Part shown: positions 7,235 to 17,505 of the stretch, piece after piece | Layout of the letters: each line of letters begins with the position of its first letter | Numbering within the stretch: position 1 is the stretch's first letter | From: Rhizobium phaseoli | GTDB lineage: Bacteria; Pseudomonadota; Alphaproteobacteria; Rhizobiales; Rhizobiaceae | DNA length: 64,000 nucleotides | Reading direction: 5' to 3' | Assembly (NCBI RefSeq): GCF_010668805.1 | Contig: NZ_WUFT01000025.1 | Coordinates: 1-64,000, forward strand | Program-made: the position numbers and the translations under genes | Notes under the pieces: generated by a model | Seen by the model: only the letters and a program-made list of their open reading frames with translations | What the model was told of the DNA's origin: nothing | The model's database searches: none

Positions 7235-9406
7235 TCACCCGGCCTGCTTCGCCTTGAGTTCAAGGCGGCGGCGGTGTAGCGCCGGCTCGGTATAGCCGTT
7301 CGGCTGCTCCCTGCCCTTCAGGACGAGATCGAGGGCGGCCTGGAAGGCGATCGAGCCGTCGAAATTGCCGGCCATCGGCTGATAGGCCGGGTCCTGCTCG
7401 TTCTGCCGGTCGACGACAGCGGCCATGCGCTGCATCGTCTCGACGATCTGAGCCTCGGTGACGACCTTGTGGTGCAGCCAGTTTGCCATGTGCTGGGCCG
7501 AGATGCGCAATGTCGCACGATCCTCCATCAGGCCGACATTGTTGATATCGGGCACCTTCGAACAACCAACGCCCTGATCGACCCAGCGCACGACATAGCC
7601 GAGGATGCCCTGGGCATTGTTGTCGAGCTCGCGCTGGATTTCCTCCGGCGTCCAGTTCGGCCGCACCGCAACCGGCACGGAAAGAATGTCGGAGAGCTTG
7701 GCGCGGGCACGGTCCTTCAGTCCCTGCTGAACCCTGGCAACATTGACCCGGTGATAATGGGTGGCATGCAGGGTGGCGGCCGTCGGCGACGGAACCCAGG
7801 CGGTGTTGGCGCCGGCCTTCGGATGGGCGATCTTCTGTTCCAGCATCGCCGCCATCAGATCCGGCATCGCCCACATGCCCTTGCCGATCTGCGCATGGCC
7901 GGCAAGACCGCATTCGAGGCCGATGTCGACGTTCCAGTTTTCATAGGCCGCGATCCAGGCCGCCTGGCGCATGTCGCCCTTGCGAATCATCGGGCCGGCT
8001 TCCATCGAGGTGTGGATCTCGTCGCCGGTGCGGTCGAGGAAACCGGTATTGATGAAGACGACACGCTCGCGGGCAGCACGGATGCATTCCTTGAGATTGA
8101 TCGTCGTGCGGCGTTCCTCGTCCATGATGCCCATCTTGATGGTGTTGCGCGTCAGGCCGAGCGCCTCTTCGACCCGCGAGAAAATCTCGACGGCGAAGGC
8201 CACCTCTTCGGGCCCATGCATTTTCGGCTTGACCACATACATGGAACCGGCGCGGGAATTCTTCCTGCGGCCGGCCGGGCCGATATCGTAAAGCGCGATC
8301 AGGCCGGTGATGACGGCATCCATGATGCCCTCCGGCACTTCGGTGCCGTCGCGGTCGAGGATCGCCGGATTGGTCATGAGGTGGCCGACATTGCGCACCA
8401 GCATCAGCGAGCGACGATGCACCTCGAACGAAGCGCCGTCTGGGCCGGTATATTGCAGATCCGGATTGAGCTTGCGGGTGAAGCTCTTTCCGCCCTTTGC
8501 CACCTCTTCCTGCAGATCGCCCCTCATCAGGCCAAGCCAGTTGCTGTAGACGACGACCTTGTCCTCGGCGTCGACGGCGGCGATCGAATCCTCGCAGTCC
8601 ATAATCGTCGTGATCGCCGACTCCAGCCAGACATCGGAGATATGAGCCGGATCGGTCTTGCCGATCGCCGTCGTCGCATCGATGACGATCTCGATATGGA
8701 TGCCGTTGTTCTTCAGGAGAATATGCGTCGGTGCGGCCGCATCGCCGCGATAGCCGGCAAAATGCCCGCCATCCCCCAGCATCGCCTGCTCGCCATCGGT
8801 CGATCTGATCTCCAGCGCTCCATCCTTGACGGCGAAACTGCCGACATCCTTCCAGCTGCCATCTTGCAGCGGCGCTGCGATATCGAGGAAATCGCGCACC
8901 CAGGCGATGACCTTCTCGCCGCGCTTCGGATTGTAGCCCTTGCCCTTTTCAGCGCCGTCGGTCTCGGGAATGGCGTCCGTGCCATACAGCGCATCATAGA
9001 GCGAGCCCCAGCGGGCATTGGCGGCGTTGAGTGCATAACGGGCGTTCATGACGGGAACGACCAGTTGCGGGCCGGCGATCGAGGCGATCTCAGGATCGAC
9101 GTTGTCGGTCGAAACCTGGAAATCCGAGCCCTCAGGCAGGAGATAGCCGATTTCGCGGAGGAAGGACTGGTATTCGTCCATATCCGCAGGCGAGCCATGC
9201 CGGCGATACCAGTCGTCGATCTTGACCTGCAGGTCGTCGCGTTTTGCCAGCAGCGCCCGATTGCTAGGGGCGAGATCGTGGACGATCGCCGAAAAATCGG
9301 CAAAGAACTTGTCCGCATCGATCGCCAGACCCGGCAGCACCTCCTTGACGAGGAAATCATGAAGGACGGCTTCGACGGCAAGACCGTTCTTATCAATGCG
9401 GCTCAT
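7235..9406 (-). CDS. glcB: Malate synthase G
   Basis: A 723-residue cytosolic enzyme that condenses glyoxylate with acetyl-CoA to make malate. The length and the large internal domain mark the monomeric G isoform. Recognisable stretches are [26 protein letters not shown] and the C-terminal region with [21 protein letters not shown]. The ATG at 9406 is chosen because AGGGAG is eight bases upstream; a longer in-frame start adds 18 unconserved residues. It follows the P450 gene by about 90 bases on the same strand. In rhizobia it serves the glyoxylate and glycolate routes. Confidence 0.97.
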   Translation of the reverse strand: MSRIDKNGLAVEAVLHDFLVKEVLPGLAIDADKFFADFSAIVHDLAPSNRALLAKRDDLQVKIDDWYRRHGSPADMDEYQSFLREIGYLLPEGSDFQVSTDNVDPEIASIAGPQLVVPVMNARYALNAANARWGSLYDALYGTDAIPETDGAEKGKGYNPKRGEKVIAWVRDFLDIAAPLQDGSWKDVGSFAVKDGALEIRSTDGEQAMLGDGGHFAGYRGDAAAPTHILLKNNGIHIEIVIDATTAIGKTDPAHISDVWLESAITTIMDCEDSIAAVDAEDKVVVYSNWLGLMRGDLQEEVAKGGKSFTRKLNPDLQYTGPDGASFEVHRRSLMLVRNVGHLMTNPAILDRDGTEVPEGIMDAVITGLIALYDIGPAGRRKNSRAGSMYVVKPKMHGPEEVAFAVEIFSRVEEALGLTRNTIKMGIMDEERRTTINLKECIRAARERVVFINTGFLDRTGDEIHTSMEAGPMIRKGDMRQAAWIAAYENWNVDIGLECGLAGHAQIGKGMWAMPDLMAAMLEQKIAHPKAGANTAWVPSPTAATLHATHYHRVNVARVQQGLKDRARAKLSDILSVPVAVRPNWTPEEIQRELDNNAQGILGYVVRWVDQGVGCSKVPDINNVGLMEDRATLRISAQHMANWLHHKVVTEAQIVETMQRMAAVVDRQNEQDPAYQPMAGNFDGSIAFQAALDLVLKGREQPNGYTEPALHRRRLELKAKQAG

Positions 9407-9497
9407 GCGACATACTCCCTGGCAACGACTTTGATTGCTGCCACTTTGCCCGGCTTTCATTCACAGTCAATTCCGCAATAATTCGAAAGATTTATGC

Positions 9498-10904
9498 TTA
9501 TCGGGAAATTATGCGCGGTGTTACCCGCATCGGCAGGCCGTTCTGCGGCTGCGTCGTCAGCTTCTGCACCGGCCAGGGATTGGTCTCATCGGTGGAATCG
9601 AAGCGATAGCGATGCATCAGCACGGCAAGGGCGATCACCGCCTCCTGAAGCGCAAAGGTTGCGCCGATGCAGACCCGCGGACCGGCGCCGAAAGGCAGGA
9701 ACTGGAAGCGGCCGATAGAGCCGCGATTTTCCGGCAGGAAGCGCTCGGGCATGTAGGCGCGGGGCCTGTCCCAATAAAGTTCGTGGCGATGCAGCGTCCA
9801 GGGCATGATGAGCACCGTGATCCCGGCCTCAAGCTCGACCCGCTCGCCCTTGGGGCTTGTCCAGGAATCATCCGAGATGGCGGCGCGATTGATGGATGGC
9901 GCCGGCGGATAGAGACGCAACGTCTCCTCGAAGGCAGCGCGCGTGTGCGGCATCATATCCAGCCATTCCACAGGTTCGGCCTCGGTGGCGAGCACCGCGT
10001 CGATTTCTACCTCCATCGCCTCGCGGATATTCGGGCTGTTCGAGACGCAATAGAGCGTCCAGGCCAATGCCCGCGCCGTGGTCTCATGCCCGGCGCCGAT
10101 AAAGGTCAGAATATTGTCTTCGATTTCTTCCTTCGTCAGCCCGTCAGGGCCGGCCTGTTCCAGCAGCAGGGTGAGGAAATCTTCGGGGGCCGTGGCGCGA
10201 TCGGCCTTCATCTTTGCGGTTCGCATATCCATCGTGTCGCGCACGATGGCACGGAATTTCTCCAGCACTTTCTGACCGCCGATGCGTGTCACACGTGGAA
10301 CCCAGGAGGGAGCGCGCATCAGATCCATCGGATCGACGCGGCCCATGCGATGCAGGAGAGCATTGACGTCATCGGCGAAATGGCCGCTCGAGGTGACGAT
10401 TTCACCCGAAAATAACGTGTCGGCGAGAATCGCGAAGGTCAGCTCGGTCATGTCCGTGCTGATATCGAATATTGCCCCCGTCTCGCCCGCGCTCTGATAT
10501 TTGCCGGCATAGTCTTCCGACTGGCGCAGCATCTGCCCGGCGAATCCTTGGGCATGGCGGGGCGTGAAAACAGGCGCCACCGCCTTGCGTGATCTTTTCC
10601 AGACCGAGCCTTCTGCCGTCAGCAGGCCGTCCCGCAAGATCGGGCGCAGCACCAGCTGGCGTATATCGGACATGCGGTAATTGCCAGCATTGTCGACCAG
10701 CACATGCTTGATCAAGCCGGGATCGTTGACGATCACCGTGTGCTGACCGAAGAAGCTCGTCTTGATCCAGGGCAGCGTATAGGAAGGCTCACCCCAGAGT
10801 TCGAGCGGATTGCGCAGGATGGTGCGGATGATTTCCAGCCGGCTCGGCGGCACGGTACGCGGCAACGGTGCCGGCGGAACGAAGGGTTCAGGACGCATGT
10901 CCAT
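9498..10904 (-). CDS. Cytochrome P450
   Basis: A complete 468-residue soluble bacterial P450. The I-helix oxygen-binding motif AGHETT is at 271-276, the K-helix E-x-x-R at Glu327/Arg330, and the PERF-type motif at MPERFLPEN. The heme-ligand loop FGAGPRVCIG has Cys412. No membrane anchor, ferredoxin or reductase gene is adjacent, so redox partners must be elsewhere. The substrate cannot be read from the sequence. It lies between the DUF1402 gene (47 bases upstream) and glcB (about 90 bases downstream), all on the minus strand. Confidence 0.95.
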   Translation of the reverse strand: MDMRPEPFVPPAPLPRTVPPSRLEIIRTILRNPLELWGEPSYTLPWIKTSFFGQHTVIVNDPGLIKHVLVDNAGNYRMSDIRQLVLRPILRDGLLTAEGSVWKRSRKAVAPVFTPRHAQGFAGQMLRQSEDYAGKYQSAGETGAIFDISTDMTELTFAILADTLFSGEIVTSSGHFADDVNALLHRMGRVDPMDLMRAPSWVPRVTRIGGQKVLEKFRAIVRDTMDMRTAKMKADRATAPEDFLTLLLEQAGPDGLTKEEIEDNILTFIGAGHETTARALAWTLYCVSNSPNIREAMEVEIDAVLATEAEPVEWLDMMPHTRAAFEETLRLYPPAPSINRAAISDDSWTSPKGERVELEAGITVLIMPWTLHRHELYWDRPRAYMPERFLPENRGSIGRFQFLPFGAGPRVCIGATFALQEAVIALAVLMHRYRFDSTDETNPWPVQKLTTQPQNGLPMRVTPRIISR

Positions 10905-10951
10905 CAGAAAAGCCTTTTGGGGAAGATCAACGCTTCCCGTCAGGCTTGAAG

Positions 10952-11899
10952 CTAGAGCAGGCCCTTCAGTTCGTCCAGCTTGTCGTTGATCAGCCAGCCG
11001 TAATAATTCTCCTCCGGCCAGACAGTCGCACCCGAAGAGCGGTTTTTCGCAGCGAGTGCGGCGGCGCGCTGGCGTGAGTTGCCGACATTATAAAGCGTCG
11101 CCGTCAGGCCGGGATTGCCCGAGATGTCCATGCCGGCGATCTCCTTGTAATCGTCGATCGACCGGCGGATAGAGGCGGCGACAAAGGCGAGCGAGATATC
11201 GGGATCCATGATGGACTTGTAGACGGCGCCGGCATTCTTCTCGTTCAGCTTCGGATAACCGGAGACGCGGGTCACCAGATCGGAGAGCATCAGCGCCGTC
11301 AACGGATTGACCTGGCCGAGGCCGAAGGTCTGCCCGGCATAGAAGGGCTGGAAGAAGACCGCGCTGAAGCGGTTGTCGGGGAAGCTCTTGCCGCCCACGG
11401 TCTTGCCGCGGAAGTCACTTTCCCAGACATCTTCGCGGCAGGACCACAGTGTGTAGGCATCGCTCTTGCCTTTGCACTCGGTAAATTGCGGCCGCGCCAC
11501 GAAGTCGTCGACGTTTTCGCCGTCATAAGCGAAGCGGAAGCTTTCTCCAGCGTAAGAAGCCGCCTTGACATAATAGGACTGCAGCCTGTCGTAGGCGTCG
11601 ACATTATAGGTGTGTTCGCCAACGATCGCGCCGACGACATGGATGGGATTGATGCCGTAAGCGCTGGAGACCTTGCGGATCTTGCCCATCAGTTCACGAT
11701 CGGTGGCCAGCAGCTCGTGGACCTTTTCATACTTCAGATCGAAGCTGCTCTTGGTTCCCTTGGTGCGCCTGACGGACGCGCCCGGAATATCCGGCTGCTC
11801 GGCATGGCGGTTGCCAGCCGGCACCGTCTGCATAGCGAAGGCGGGCGCCGAATTCACCAGGGCAACGGCAATCAAAAGGCTTGTCAAAAGGCGTCGCAC
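10952..11899 (-). CDS. DUF1402 family exported protein, transglycosylase-like
   Basis: A 315-residue protein with a clear N-terminal signal sequence (about 1-22, ending in APAFA). The mature part contains YGINPIHVVGAIVGEH and later FGLGQVNPLTALM, which resemble the Glu-containing and GLGQ-type motifs of lytic transglycosylase folds. I recognise it as DUF1402, a family mostly of Rhizobiales. A periplasmic peptidoglycan or glycan-cleaving role is an inference from those motifs; no function is established to my knowledge. It precedes the P450 gene by 47 bases. Confidence 0.8.
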   Translation of the reverse strand: MRRLLTSLLIAVALVNSAPAFAMQTVPAGNRHAEQPDIPGASVRRTKGTKSSFDLKYEKVHELLATDRELMGKIRKVSSAYGINPIHVVGAIVGEHTYNVDAYDRLQSYYVKAASYAGESFRFAYDGENVDDFVARPQFTECKGKSDAYTLWSCREDVWESDFRGKTVGGKSFPDNRFSAVFFQPFYAGQTFGLGQVNPLTALMLSDLVTRVSGYPKLNEKNAGAVYKSIMDPDISLAFVAASIRRSIDDYKEIAGMDISGNPGLTATLYNVGNSRQRAAALAAKNRSSGATVWPEENYYGWLINDKLDELKGLL

Positions 11900-11990
11900 G
11901 ATTCGCTATCCCGTCCGGTTCCATCGTCCTGTTTGCGATGCGGCTGACTGGACCAGAATCTTGGCCGAATAAAGCCGCAGTGCTAAACAA

Positions 11991-12023
11991 AGCGGGCCTT
12001 CACTAAAAAGTAAAAGGCCCGCT
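11991..12023 (-). terminator. Probable terminator of hslVU
   Basis: AGCGGGCCTT (11991-12000) and AAGGCCCGCT (12014-12023) form a perfect 10-bp stem with a 13-base loop. It lies 67 bases beyond the hslU stop; on the minus strand it is followed by TTTGTTTAGC. Confidence 0.65.
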
Positions 12024-12089
12024 GTCGAGAGTGGAGTTCGTCACAATCCGGCATTCACATCGGGAAAGACATGCACCGGTGCGCCGAAA

Positions 12090-13397
12090 TCACAGAATGA
12101 AGCGCGAGAGGTCGGTATTCTGGGCGAGATCGCCGACATGTTCGCGCACATAGGCGGCATCGATCGTTACGGCCGTTCCGCCCCGGTCCGGCGCGTTGTA
12201 GGAGATCTCGTCCAGCACCCGCTCCATCACCGTCTGCAGACGGCGGGCGCCGATATTTTCGACTGAGGAGTTCAGATGCACGGCGACATCGGCAAGCGCG
12301 TCGATCGCGTCATCGGTGAATTCGAGGCTCAGGCTTTCGGTTTCCATCAGCGCGCGATACTGGCGGATGAGGCTTGCTTCCGTCTCGGTCAGGATCCGGC
12401 GGAAATCCTCCTTGTTCAGCGGCCGCAATTCGACACGGATCGGCAAGCGGCCCTGCAGCTCCGGCAGAAGATCCGAGGGTTTGGAGACATGGAAGGCGCC
12501 GGAGGCGATGAAGAGGATATGATCCGTCTTCACCGGCCCATATTTGGTCGAGACCGTTGTCCCTTCGACAAGCGGCAGGAGGTCGCGCTGAACGCCTTCG
12601 CGCGAAACGCCGGCGCCCATGCCGCCGTCACGGGCGGCGATCTTGTCGATTTCGTCGAGGAAGACGATGCCATCATTCTCGGTGGAGCGAACGGCCTCGC
12701 GCTGGATAACCTCATTGTCGACCAGCTTGTCGGATTCGTCGCGGATCAGGTCGCCGTATGAAGCCTTGACCGTGGTGCGGACCTTCTTGGTGCGTCCGCC
12801 CATCGCCTTGCCGAACATTTCCGACAGGTTGAGCACGCCGATATTGGCGCCCGGCATGCCGGGTATTTCGAAGCCGCCCATGCCGGAACCGGCATCGGCC
12901 ACCTCGATATCGATTTCCTTGTCGTCGAGTTCGCCGTCCCTCAGCTTCTTGCGGAAGTTTTCGCGGGTGGCGGGCGACGCGGTGGTGCCGACCAGCGCAT
13001 CGAGAACACGCTCCTCGGCGCTGACATGCGCCTTGGCCTGGACCTCGGCCCGCTTCTTCTCGCGCACCAGGCCGATGCCGACCTCGACCAGATCGCGGAT
13101 GATCTGCTCGACATCGCGGCCGACATAGCCGACTTCGGTGAATTTGGTGGCTTCGACTTTGATGAAGGGCGCGCCGGCGAGTTTTGCCAGGCGGCGGGAG
13201 ATTTCGGTCTTGCCGACGCCGGTCGGGCCGATCATCAGGATATTCTTCGGCATGACTTCGTCGCGCAGGCTCGGATCGAGCTGCTGACGACGCCAGCGGT
13301 TGCGCAGCGCAATCGCGACGGCGCGTTTGGCGTCATGCTGGCCGATAATGTAGCGGTCGAGTTCGGAAACGATCTCGCGGGGGGAAAAAGTCGTCAT
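12090..13397 (-). CDS. hslU: ATP-dependent protease ATPase subunit HslU
   Basis: A 435-residue AAA+ unfoldase that feeds substrates to the HslV peptidase (ClpYQ). Walker A GPTGVGKT is at 57-64, the Walker B region reads IVFLDEIDK, and the family's C-terminal docking tail ends in LSRFIL. The acidic and Gly-rich I domain lies between them. It is the distal gene of hslV-hslU, separated by 92 bases. The length is normal. Confidence 0.98.
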   Translation of the reverse strand: MTTFSPREIVSELDRYIIGQHDAKRAVAIALRNRWRRQQLDPSLRDEVMPKNILMIGPTGVGKTEISRRLAKLAGAPFIKVEATKFTEVGYVGRDVEQIIRDLVEVGIGLVREKKRAEVQAKAHVSAEERVLDALVGTTASPATRENFRKKLRDGELDDKEIDIEVADAGSGMGGFEIPGMPGANIGVLNLSEMFGKAMGGRTKKVRTTVKASYGDLIRDESDKLVDNEVIQREAVRSTENDGIVFLDEIDKIAARDGGMGAGVSREGVQRDLLPLVEGTTVSTKYGPVKTDHILFIASGAFHVSKPSDLLPELQGRLPIRVELRPLNKEDFRRILTETEASLIRQYRALMETESLSLEFTDDAIDALADVAVHLNSSVENIGARRLQTVMERVLDEISYNAPDRGGTAVTIDAAYVREHVGDLAQNTDLSRFIL

Positions 13398-13489
13398 TGC
13401 GTGTCATTCTCCTGGCGGTCCGGGGCAATCAACAACGCCCGGCCGTAATTCGTCTTGCTCGCCGCCGCGGCGGCCGGGAGGCCCGAGGT

Positions 13490-14017
13490 TCAGCCTTCGA
13501 CATCCAGCGATTCGACCACGATATTGTGGTTGGTGTAGACGCAGATGTCGGCGGCGATTTCGAGAGCGCGGCGCGCGATCTCTTCGGCCGATTTGTCGGT
13601 ATCCATCAGCGCGCGGGCGGCGGCTAAGGCAAAATTGCCGCCCGAGCCGATCGCCGTCGTGCCATGCTCGGGCTCGAGCACGTCGCCATTGCCGGTGATC
13701 GCCAGCGTGATCGACTTGTCGGCGACGAGCATCATGGCTTCGAGATTACGCAGGTATTTGTCGGTGCGCCAGTCCTTGGCGAGCTCGACGGCGGCGCGCA
13801 TCAGTTGTCCTGGATATTGCTCCAGCTTCTTTTCAAGCCTTTCGAGCAGGGTAAAGGCATCAGCCGTTGCGCCGGCGAAACCGGCGACGACTTCACCCTT
13901 GCCGATGCGGCGCACCTTGCGGGCATTGCCCTTCATGACGGTCTGGCCGAGGCTCACCTGGCCGTCGCCGGCCATCACCACTTTGCCGCCTTTTCGAACT
14001 GTAATGATCGTTGTCAT
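13490..14017 (-). CDS. hslV: ATP-dependent protease peptidase subunit HslV
   Basis: A 175-residue proteasome-like peptidase. The ATG at 14017 puts Thr at position 2 (M-TTIITVRK), so that methionine removal exposes the catalytic N-terminal threonine; the TTG one codon earlier would spoil this. [13 protein letters not shown] and [14 protein letters not shown] are family hallmarks. It pairs with hslU in the dodecamer-plus-hexamer HslUV complex. It is divergent from hisB; expression from a heat-shock sigma factor is expected, but I could not identify a convincing promoter in the shared 176 bases. Confidence 0.98.
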   Translation of the reverse strand: MTTIITVRKGGKVVMAGDGQVSLGQTVMKGNARKVRRIGKGEVVAGFAGATADAFTLLERLEKKLEQYPGQLMRAAVELAKDWRTDKYLRNLEAMMLVADKSITLAITGNGDVLEPEHGTTAIGSGGNFALAAARALMDTDKSAEEIARRALEIAADICVYTNHNIVVESLDVEG

Positions 14018-14193
14018 CAAACACCTGTCTGCCCACGACGCGGGCGTTTACGCGAGACCACACATTGGCCCTGTTGAGCCCTATGTAAGAGGGCCGGCGC
14101 CGTTTGCAAATGGGCCGGCTTTTCTCTTGCCCGGCTTCTGGATATTTGCCGATGCGCCTGATAAGGAACGGCCTTATTCCGATGGAGGGCCAT

Positions 14194-14802
14194 ATGGCCG
14201 AGACCGCAACAAGCCGTACGGGCAGCGTTTCCCGCAAGACCAACGAAACCTCGATTTCCGTCTCCGTCAATCTCGACGGCACCGGCAAATCGAAGATTTC
14301 GACCGGCGTCGGCTTCTTCGACCATATGCTCGACCAGCTTTCGCGGCATTCCCTCATCGACATGGAGATCGAGGCCAAGGGCGACCTGCATATCGACGAC
14401 CACCACACGGTCGAAGATACCGGCATCGCCATCGGCCAGGCGATCTCCAAGGCGCTCGGCGACCGGCGCGGCATCACGCGCTATGCTTCGATCGATCTCG
14501 CCATGGACGAGACGATGACCAAGGCCGCGGTCGATCTTTCCGGCCGGCCGTTCCTCGTCTGGAACGTTGCCTTCAGCGCCCCAAAGATCGGCACGTTCGA
14601 CACCGAACTCGTGCGCGAATTCTTCCAGGCGCTTGCCCAGAATGCCGGCATCACCTTGCATATTCTCAATCATTATGGTGCCAACAACCACCATATTGCC
14701 GAGACGTGCTTCAAGGCCGTTGCCCGCGCATTGCGCACGGCGACAGAGATCGATCCGAGACAGGCGGGCCGTGTTCCCTCGACCAAGGGCACGCTCGTCT
14801 GA
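14194..14802 (+). CDS. hisB: Imidazoleglycerol-phosphate dehydratase
   Basis: A 202-residue monofunctional HisB catalysing the sixth step of histidine synthesis. The manganese-binding His/Glu motifs are present: [29 protein letters not shown] and the later [17 protein letters not shown]. It lacks the phosphatase domain of the E. coli enzyme. The ATG at 14194 follows GGAGGG and gives the usual rhizobial start [10 protein letters not shown]. It is the first gene of the his operon. Confidence 0.98.
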   Translation: MAETATSRTGSVSRKTNETSISVSVNLDGTGKSKISTGVGFFDHMLDQLSRHSLIDMEIEAKGDLHIDDHHTVEDTGIAIGQAISKALGDRRGITRYASIDLAMDETMTKAAVDLSGRPFLVWNVAFSAPKIGTFDTELVREFFQALAQNAGITLHILNHYGANNHHIAETCFKAVARALRTATEIDPRQAGRVPSTKGTLV

Positions 14803-14824
14803 GCCCTTCAAGGGAGCGGCGACA

Positions 14825-15310
14825 ATGACATCAAGCTATATTTTCCTGACACCGCCCGGCAGCGCGAGCGCCGCGGTCAACGAGACGCGAACCATCCGCG
14901 ATGGCTTCACGCTGCTCGGCTTCTTCTTTCCCTGGCTGTGGCTGCTGGCCCATCGGCTTTGGCTGCCTGCGGCCGCGGCCTTTCTGCTGCAGGGCCTCGG
15001 TGGTGCGCTGATGGAAGAGCCGGGTCTCGGGCTGGCGGGAGCGGCCATGATGCTGGGCGTGAATGTGCTGGTCGGCCTCGAGGGTCAGAATTTGCGCATC
15101 CGCACGCTCGCCGCCAAAGGCTGGAACGAAGACGCACTGATATCAGCCGATACGATCGGCATTGCCGAGCAGGTCTATTTTTCAGACAGGCCGGCGACCG
15201 CAAACAGCGATGACACCGTGGCACCGGACTGGGACAACAAGACCCGGCCAAAAAGCCCACCTGGTCATGCCACATCGCTTGGTCTCTTTGGTTTTGATGG
15301 AGGACGCTGA
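14825..15310 (+). CDS. DUF2628 family membrane protein
   Basis: A 161-residue protein with two or three hydrophobic segments between about residues 28 and 83 ([14 protein letters not shown] and the following Ala/Leu-rich stretch). A cytosolic C-terminal half has no cysteine or charge motif I recognise. The N-terminal ‘[19 protein letters not shown]’ pattern is that of DUF2628. GGGAG precedes the ATG. It lies between hisB and hisH, 22 and 2 bases from them, so it is co-transcribed with the his genes. This placement is common in Rhizobiales, but no role in histidine synthesis is known to me. Confidence 0.82.
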   Translation: MTSSYIFLTPPGSASAAVNETRTIRDGFTLLGFFFPWLWLLAHRLWLPAAAAFLLQGLGGALMEEPGLGLAGAAMMLGVNVLVGLEGQNLRIRTLAAKGWNEDALISADTIGIAEQVYFSDRPATANSDDTVAPDWDNKTRPKSPPGHATSLGLFGFDGGR

Positions 15311-15312
15311 CG

Positions 15313-15963
15313 ATGCGCGTCGCGATTATCGACTACGGCTCCGGTAACCTTCGCTCGGCGACCAAAGCGTTCGAGCGAGCCGCCCGCGAGGCAGGCATCG
15401 ATGCGCATATCGATCTCACCGACAGGGCAGACGATGTTGCCGCGGCAGATCGTATCGTGCTTCCCGGCGTCGGCGCCTATGCCGATTGCCGGCGTGGCCT
15501 CGATGCCGTGCCCGGAATGGCCGAGGTGTTGATCGAGGCCGTCGAGAAGAAGGCGCGGCCGTTCCTCGGCATCTGCGTCGGCATGCAGCTGATGTCCTCG
15601 CGCGGCCTCGAGAAGACCGTAACGCACGGTTTCAACTGGATTTCCGGCGACGTCGTCGGGATGACGCCCGATGATCCGCAACTGAAGATCCCACAGATCG
15701 GCTGGAACACGCTCGACCTGAAGCGCGACCATCCACTCTTTGATGGCATCGCGACCGGCCCGGAAGGACTGCATGCCTATTTCGTGCACTCCTACCAGCT
15801 TGCCGCCGAAAACGACGACGACGTCATCGCGACCGTCGACTATGGCGGTGCGATGACTGCCGTCGTCGGGCGCGACAACATGGTGGGCGCCCAGTTTCAC
15901 CCGGAAAAGAGCCAGAAGCTCGGGCTGGCGCTGATCACCAATTTCCTGCGCTGGAATCCGTGA
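15313..15963 (+). CDS. hisH: Imidazole glycerol phosphate synthase, glutaminase subunit
   Basis: A 216-residue class I glutamine amidotransferase. The nucleophile lies in [10 protein letters not shown], and the His-Glu pair of the triad is in GAQFHPEKS near the C-terminus. It supplies ammonia through a channel to HisF. GGAGG shortly before the ATG supports this start. It follows the DUF2628 gene by two bases. Confidence 0.98.
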   Translation: MRVAIIDYGSGNLRSATKAFERAAREAGIDAHIDLTDRADDVAAADRIVLPGVGAYADCRRGLDAVPGMAEVLIEAVEKKARPFLGICVGMQLMSSRGLEKTVTHGFNWISGDVVGMTPDDPQLKIPQIGWNTLDLKRDHPLFDGIATGPEGLHAYFVHSYQLAAENDDDVIATVDYGGAMTAVVGRDNMVGAQFHPEKSQKLGLALITNFLRWNP

Positions 15964-16015
15964 TACCTCCGCCTTATTTCCCCTTTAAGGAAACGGCGGA
16001 ACAGGAGTGCGCTCG

Positions 16016-16198
16016 ATGCCGGCTTCGCGGAAATCAGGCAAGGTAATCTACACATTGCGGCCTTCCAGAGAGGGCCTGCCTGCTTTTTCTGATATCAAGC
16101 TTCCCGGCGGCACGATCATTCGCCGTGTCGATGAGGCCCTTCACAGGAGGGCGCTTTCCAATGCGACCAAGGCGCTGAAAGAAAGGCTGGACCGATGA
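16016..16198 (+). CDS. Small unknown protein within the his operon
   Basis: A 60-residue basic protein that I do not recognise. It has no cysteine, no membrane segment and no known motif; the central LPGGTIIRRVDEALHRRALSNATKAL looks helical. AGGAG (16003-16007) lies eight bases before the ATG, and the stop overlaps the next gene's start by four bases (ATGA). That arrangement suggests it is really translated and works with the following membrane protein. An upstream GTG at 16007 is possible but less likely. Confidence 0.7.
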   Translation: MPASRKSGKVIYTLRPSREGLPAFSDIKLPGGTIIRRVDEALHRRALSNATKALKERLDR

Positions 16199-16752
16199 TC
16201 CACGAATTCCTAGCCGGCAACGAAAATTCGCAGCTGCGCGCCAACGGGATTAATGCCGGCGACCTCGCCGAGGCCGTGCTGGAATTCTATATCGAGGGCG
16301 AGGACGATCTGATCGGCCTGCTAGCCTACGCCCTCTACGAGCGGCAGAAGCGCGATTTCGTTGTCAGCCATCGCAAGCGCAACGCCGGCCGTTCTCCCAA
16401 TGAGGCCGAGCTTGCCGCCGTCACCGGCAATTATCTCTCGGCCGACCTGCGCAATACGCTGCGCGACCGGGCCTCGCAGATTCTTTCGAGCTATGCCGAA
16501 ACCTATGTGGAGGCGATGGAGCCGGAAATCCGCTTCGCCGCCGTCAACAGCCAGGCGCTGCGAGAAATGCGTGACATCGAAAAATCGATGAAGCGGCGCC
16601 TCGGCTTCTGGCGCCAGGTCCGTGCCGGCTTTACCGTCGCCCTGCTGCTGCTTCTGCTTTTCGGCGCGGCCACCTTTGCCGCTGTCTTTTTCCACTCGGA
16701 TATCGTAGATGCGTGGAATGCGCTGATGGTACCGCCCACTCTACGGACGTAA
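16195..16752 (+). CDS. Unknown single-pass membrane protein within the his operon
   Basis: A 185-residue protein I cannot assign. The N-terminal 140 residues are soluble, charged and probably helical. One strong hydrophobic segment spans about 143-168 (Val/Leu-rich, ending AAVFF), followed by a short tail, so it looks tail-anchored. The segment RDIEKSMKRRLGFWRQV just before it is basic, predicting a cytosolic N-terminal domain. It overlaps the 60-residue gene by four bases and precedes hisA by six, so it belongs to the his transcript. Base composition is like its neighbours, so there is no sign of recent transfer. Confidence 0.75.
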   Translation: MIHEFLAGNENSQLRANGINAGDLAEAVLEFYIEGEDDLIGLLAYALYERQKRDFVVSHRKRNAGRSPNEAELAAVTGNYLSADLRNTLRDRASQILSSYAETYVEAMEPEIRFAAVNSQALREMRDIEKSMKRRLGFWRQVRAGFTVALLLLLLFGAATFAAVFFHSDIVDAWNALMVPPTLRT

Positions 16753-16758
16753 GACGAC

Positions 16759-17505
16759 ATGATCCTTTTTCCCGCAATCGATCTGAAGGGCGGCCAATGC
16801 GTCCGCCTGAAGCTCGGCGACATGCAGCAGGCGACGGTCTACAACACCGATCCGGCCGCCCAGGCGAAATCCTTCGAAGACCAGGGTTTTGAATGGCTGC
16901 ATGTGGTCGATCTCGACGGCGCTTTTGCGGGACATTCGGCCAATGGCGATGCCGTCGAGGCGATCCTGAAGGCGACGAAAAATCCGGTGCAGCTCGGCGG
17001 CGGCATCCGCACGCTCGACCATATCGAAGCCTGGCTGTCGCGCGGGCTGCGGCGCGTCATTCTCGGTACCGTTGCCGTCAGAAATCCTGATCTGGTCATC
17101 GAGGCCTGCCGGAAATTCCCGGGCCATGTCGCTGTCGGCATCGATGCCAAGGGTGGCAAGGTCGCCGTCGAGGGCTGGGCTGAAGCTTCCAAACTTGGTA
17201 TCATCGAGCTCGCCAGGAAATTCGAGGGCGCCGGTGTCGCCGCGATCATCTACACCGATATCGACCGGGATGGCATCCTTGCCGGCATCAACTGGAGTTC
17301 GACGCTGGAACTTGCCGACGCCGTCTCCATTCCGGTCATCGCCTCCGGCGGCCTTGCCTCTCTCGATGACGTCAGGCGCATGCTGGAGCCGGATGCGCAG
17401 AAGCTCGAAGGGGCAATTTCAGGCCGGGCGCTTTATGACGGCCGTATCGACCCCGCGGAAGCACTGGCGCTGATCAAGGCCAGTAGGGCAAAGGAGACTG
17501 CGTAG
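16759..17505 (+). CDS. hisA: ProFAR isomerase HisA
   Basis: A 248-residue (beta/alpha)8-barrel isomerase of the fourth histidine step. Catalytic Asp8 is in [14 protein letters not shown], and the second half has [10 protein letters not shown] with the paired Asp. Phosphate-binding loops GGGIR and [11 protein letters not shown] are present. Its stop overlaps the GTG of hisF by one base. Confidence 0.98.
   Translation: MILFPAIDLKGGQCVRLKLGDMQQATVYNTDPAAQAKSFEDQGFEWLHVVDLDGAFAGHSANGDAVEAILKATKNPVQLGGGIRTLDHIEAWLSRGLRRVILGTVAVRNPDLVIEACRKFPGHVAVGIDAKGGKVAVEGWAEASKLGIIELARKFEGAGVAAIIYTDIDRDGILAGINWSSTLELADAVSIPVIASGGLASLDDVRRMLEPDAQKLEGAISGRALYDGRIDPAEALALIKASRAKETA

Noticed and set aside
7469-9481. 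670-codon plus-strand frame opposite glcB
   Set aside because: It mirrors a strongly conserved malate synthase frame; long antisense frames are usual in GC-rich DNA. The product is His/Asp/Ile/Arg-biased and unlike any family.
14091-14125. GGGCCGGC repeats near hisB as an operator
   Set aside because: Both copies are in the same orientation and GC-rich by composition; there is no palindromic spacing that supports a binding site.
14018-14193. Heat-shock (RpoH) promoter for hslV
   Set aside because: Expected biologically, but no stretch fits the alphaproteobacterial RpoH consensus well enough to place it.
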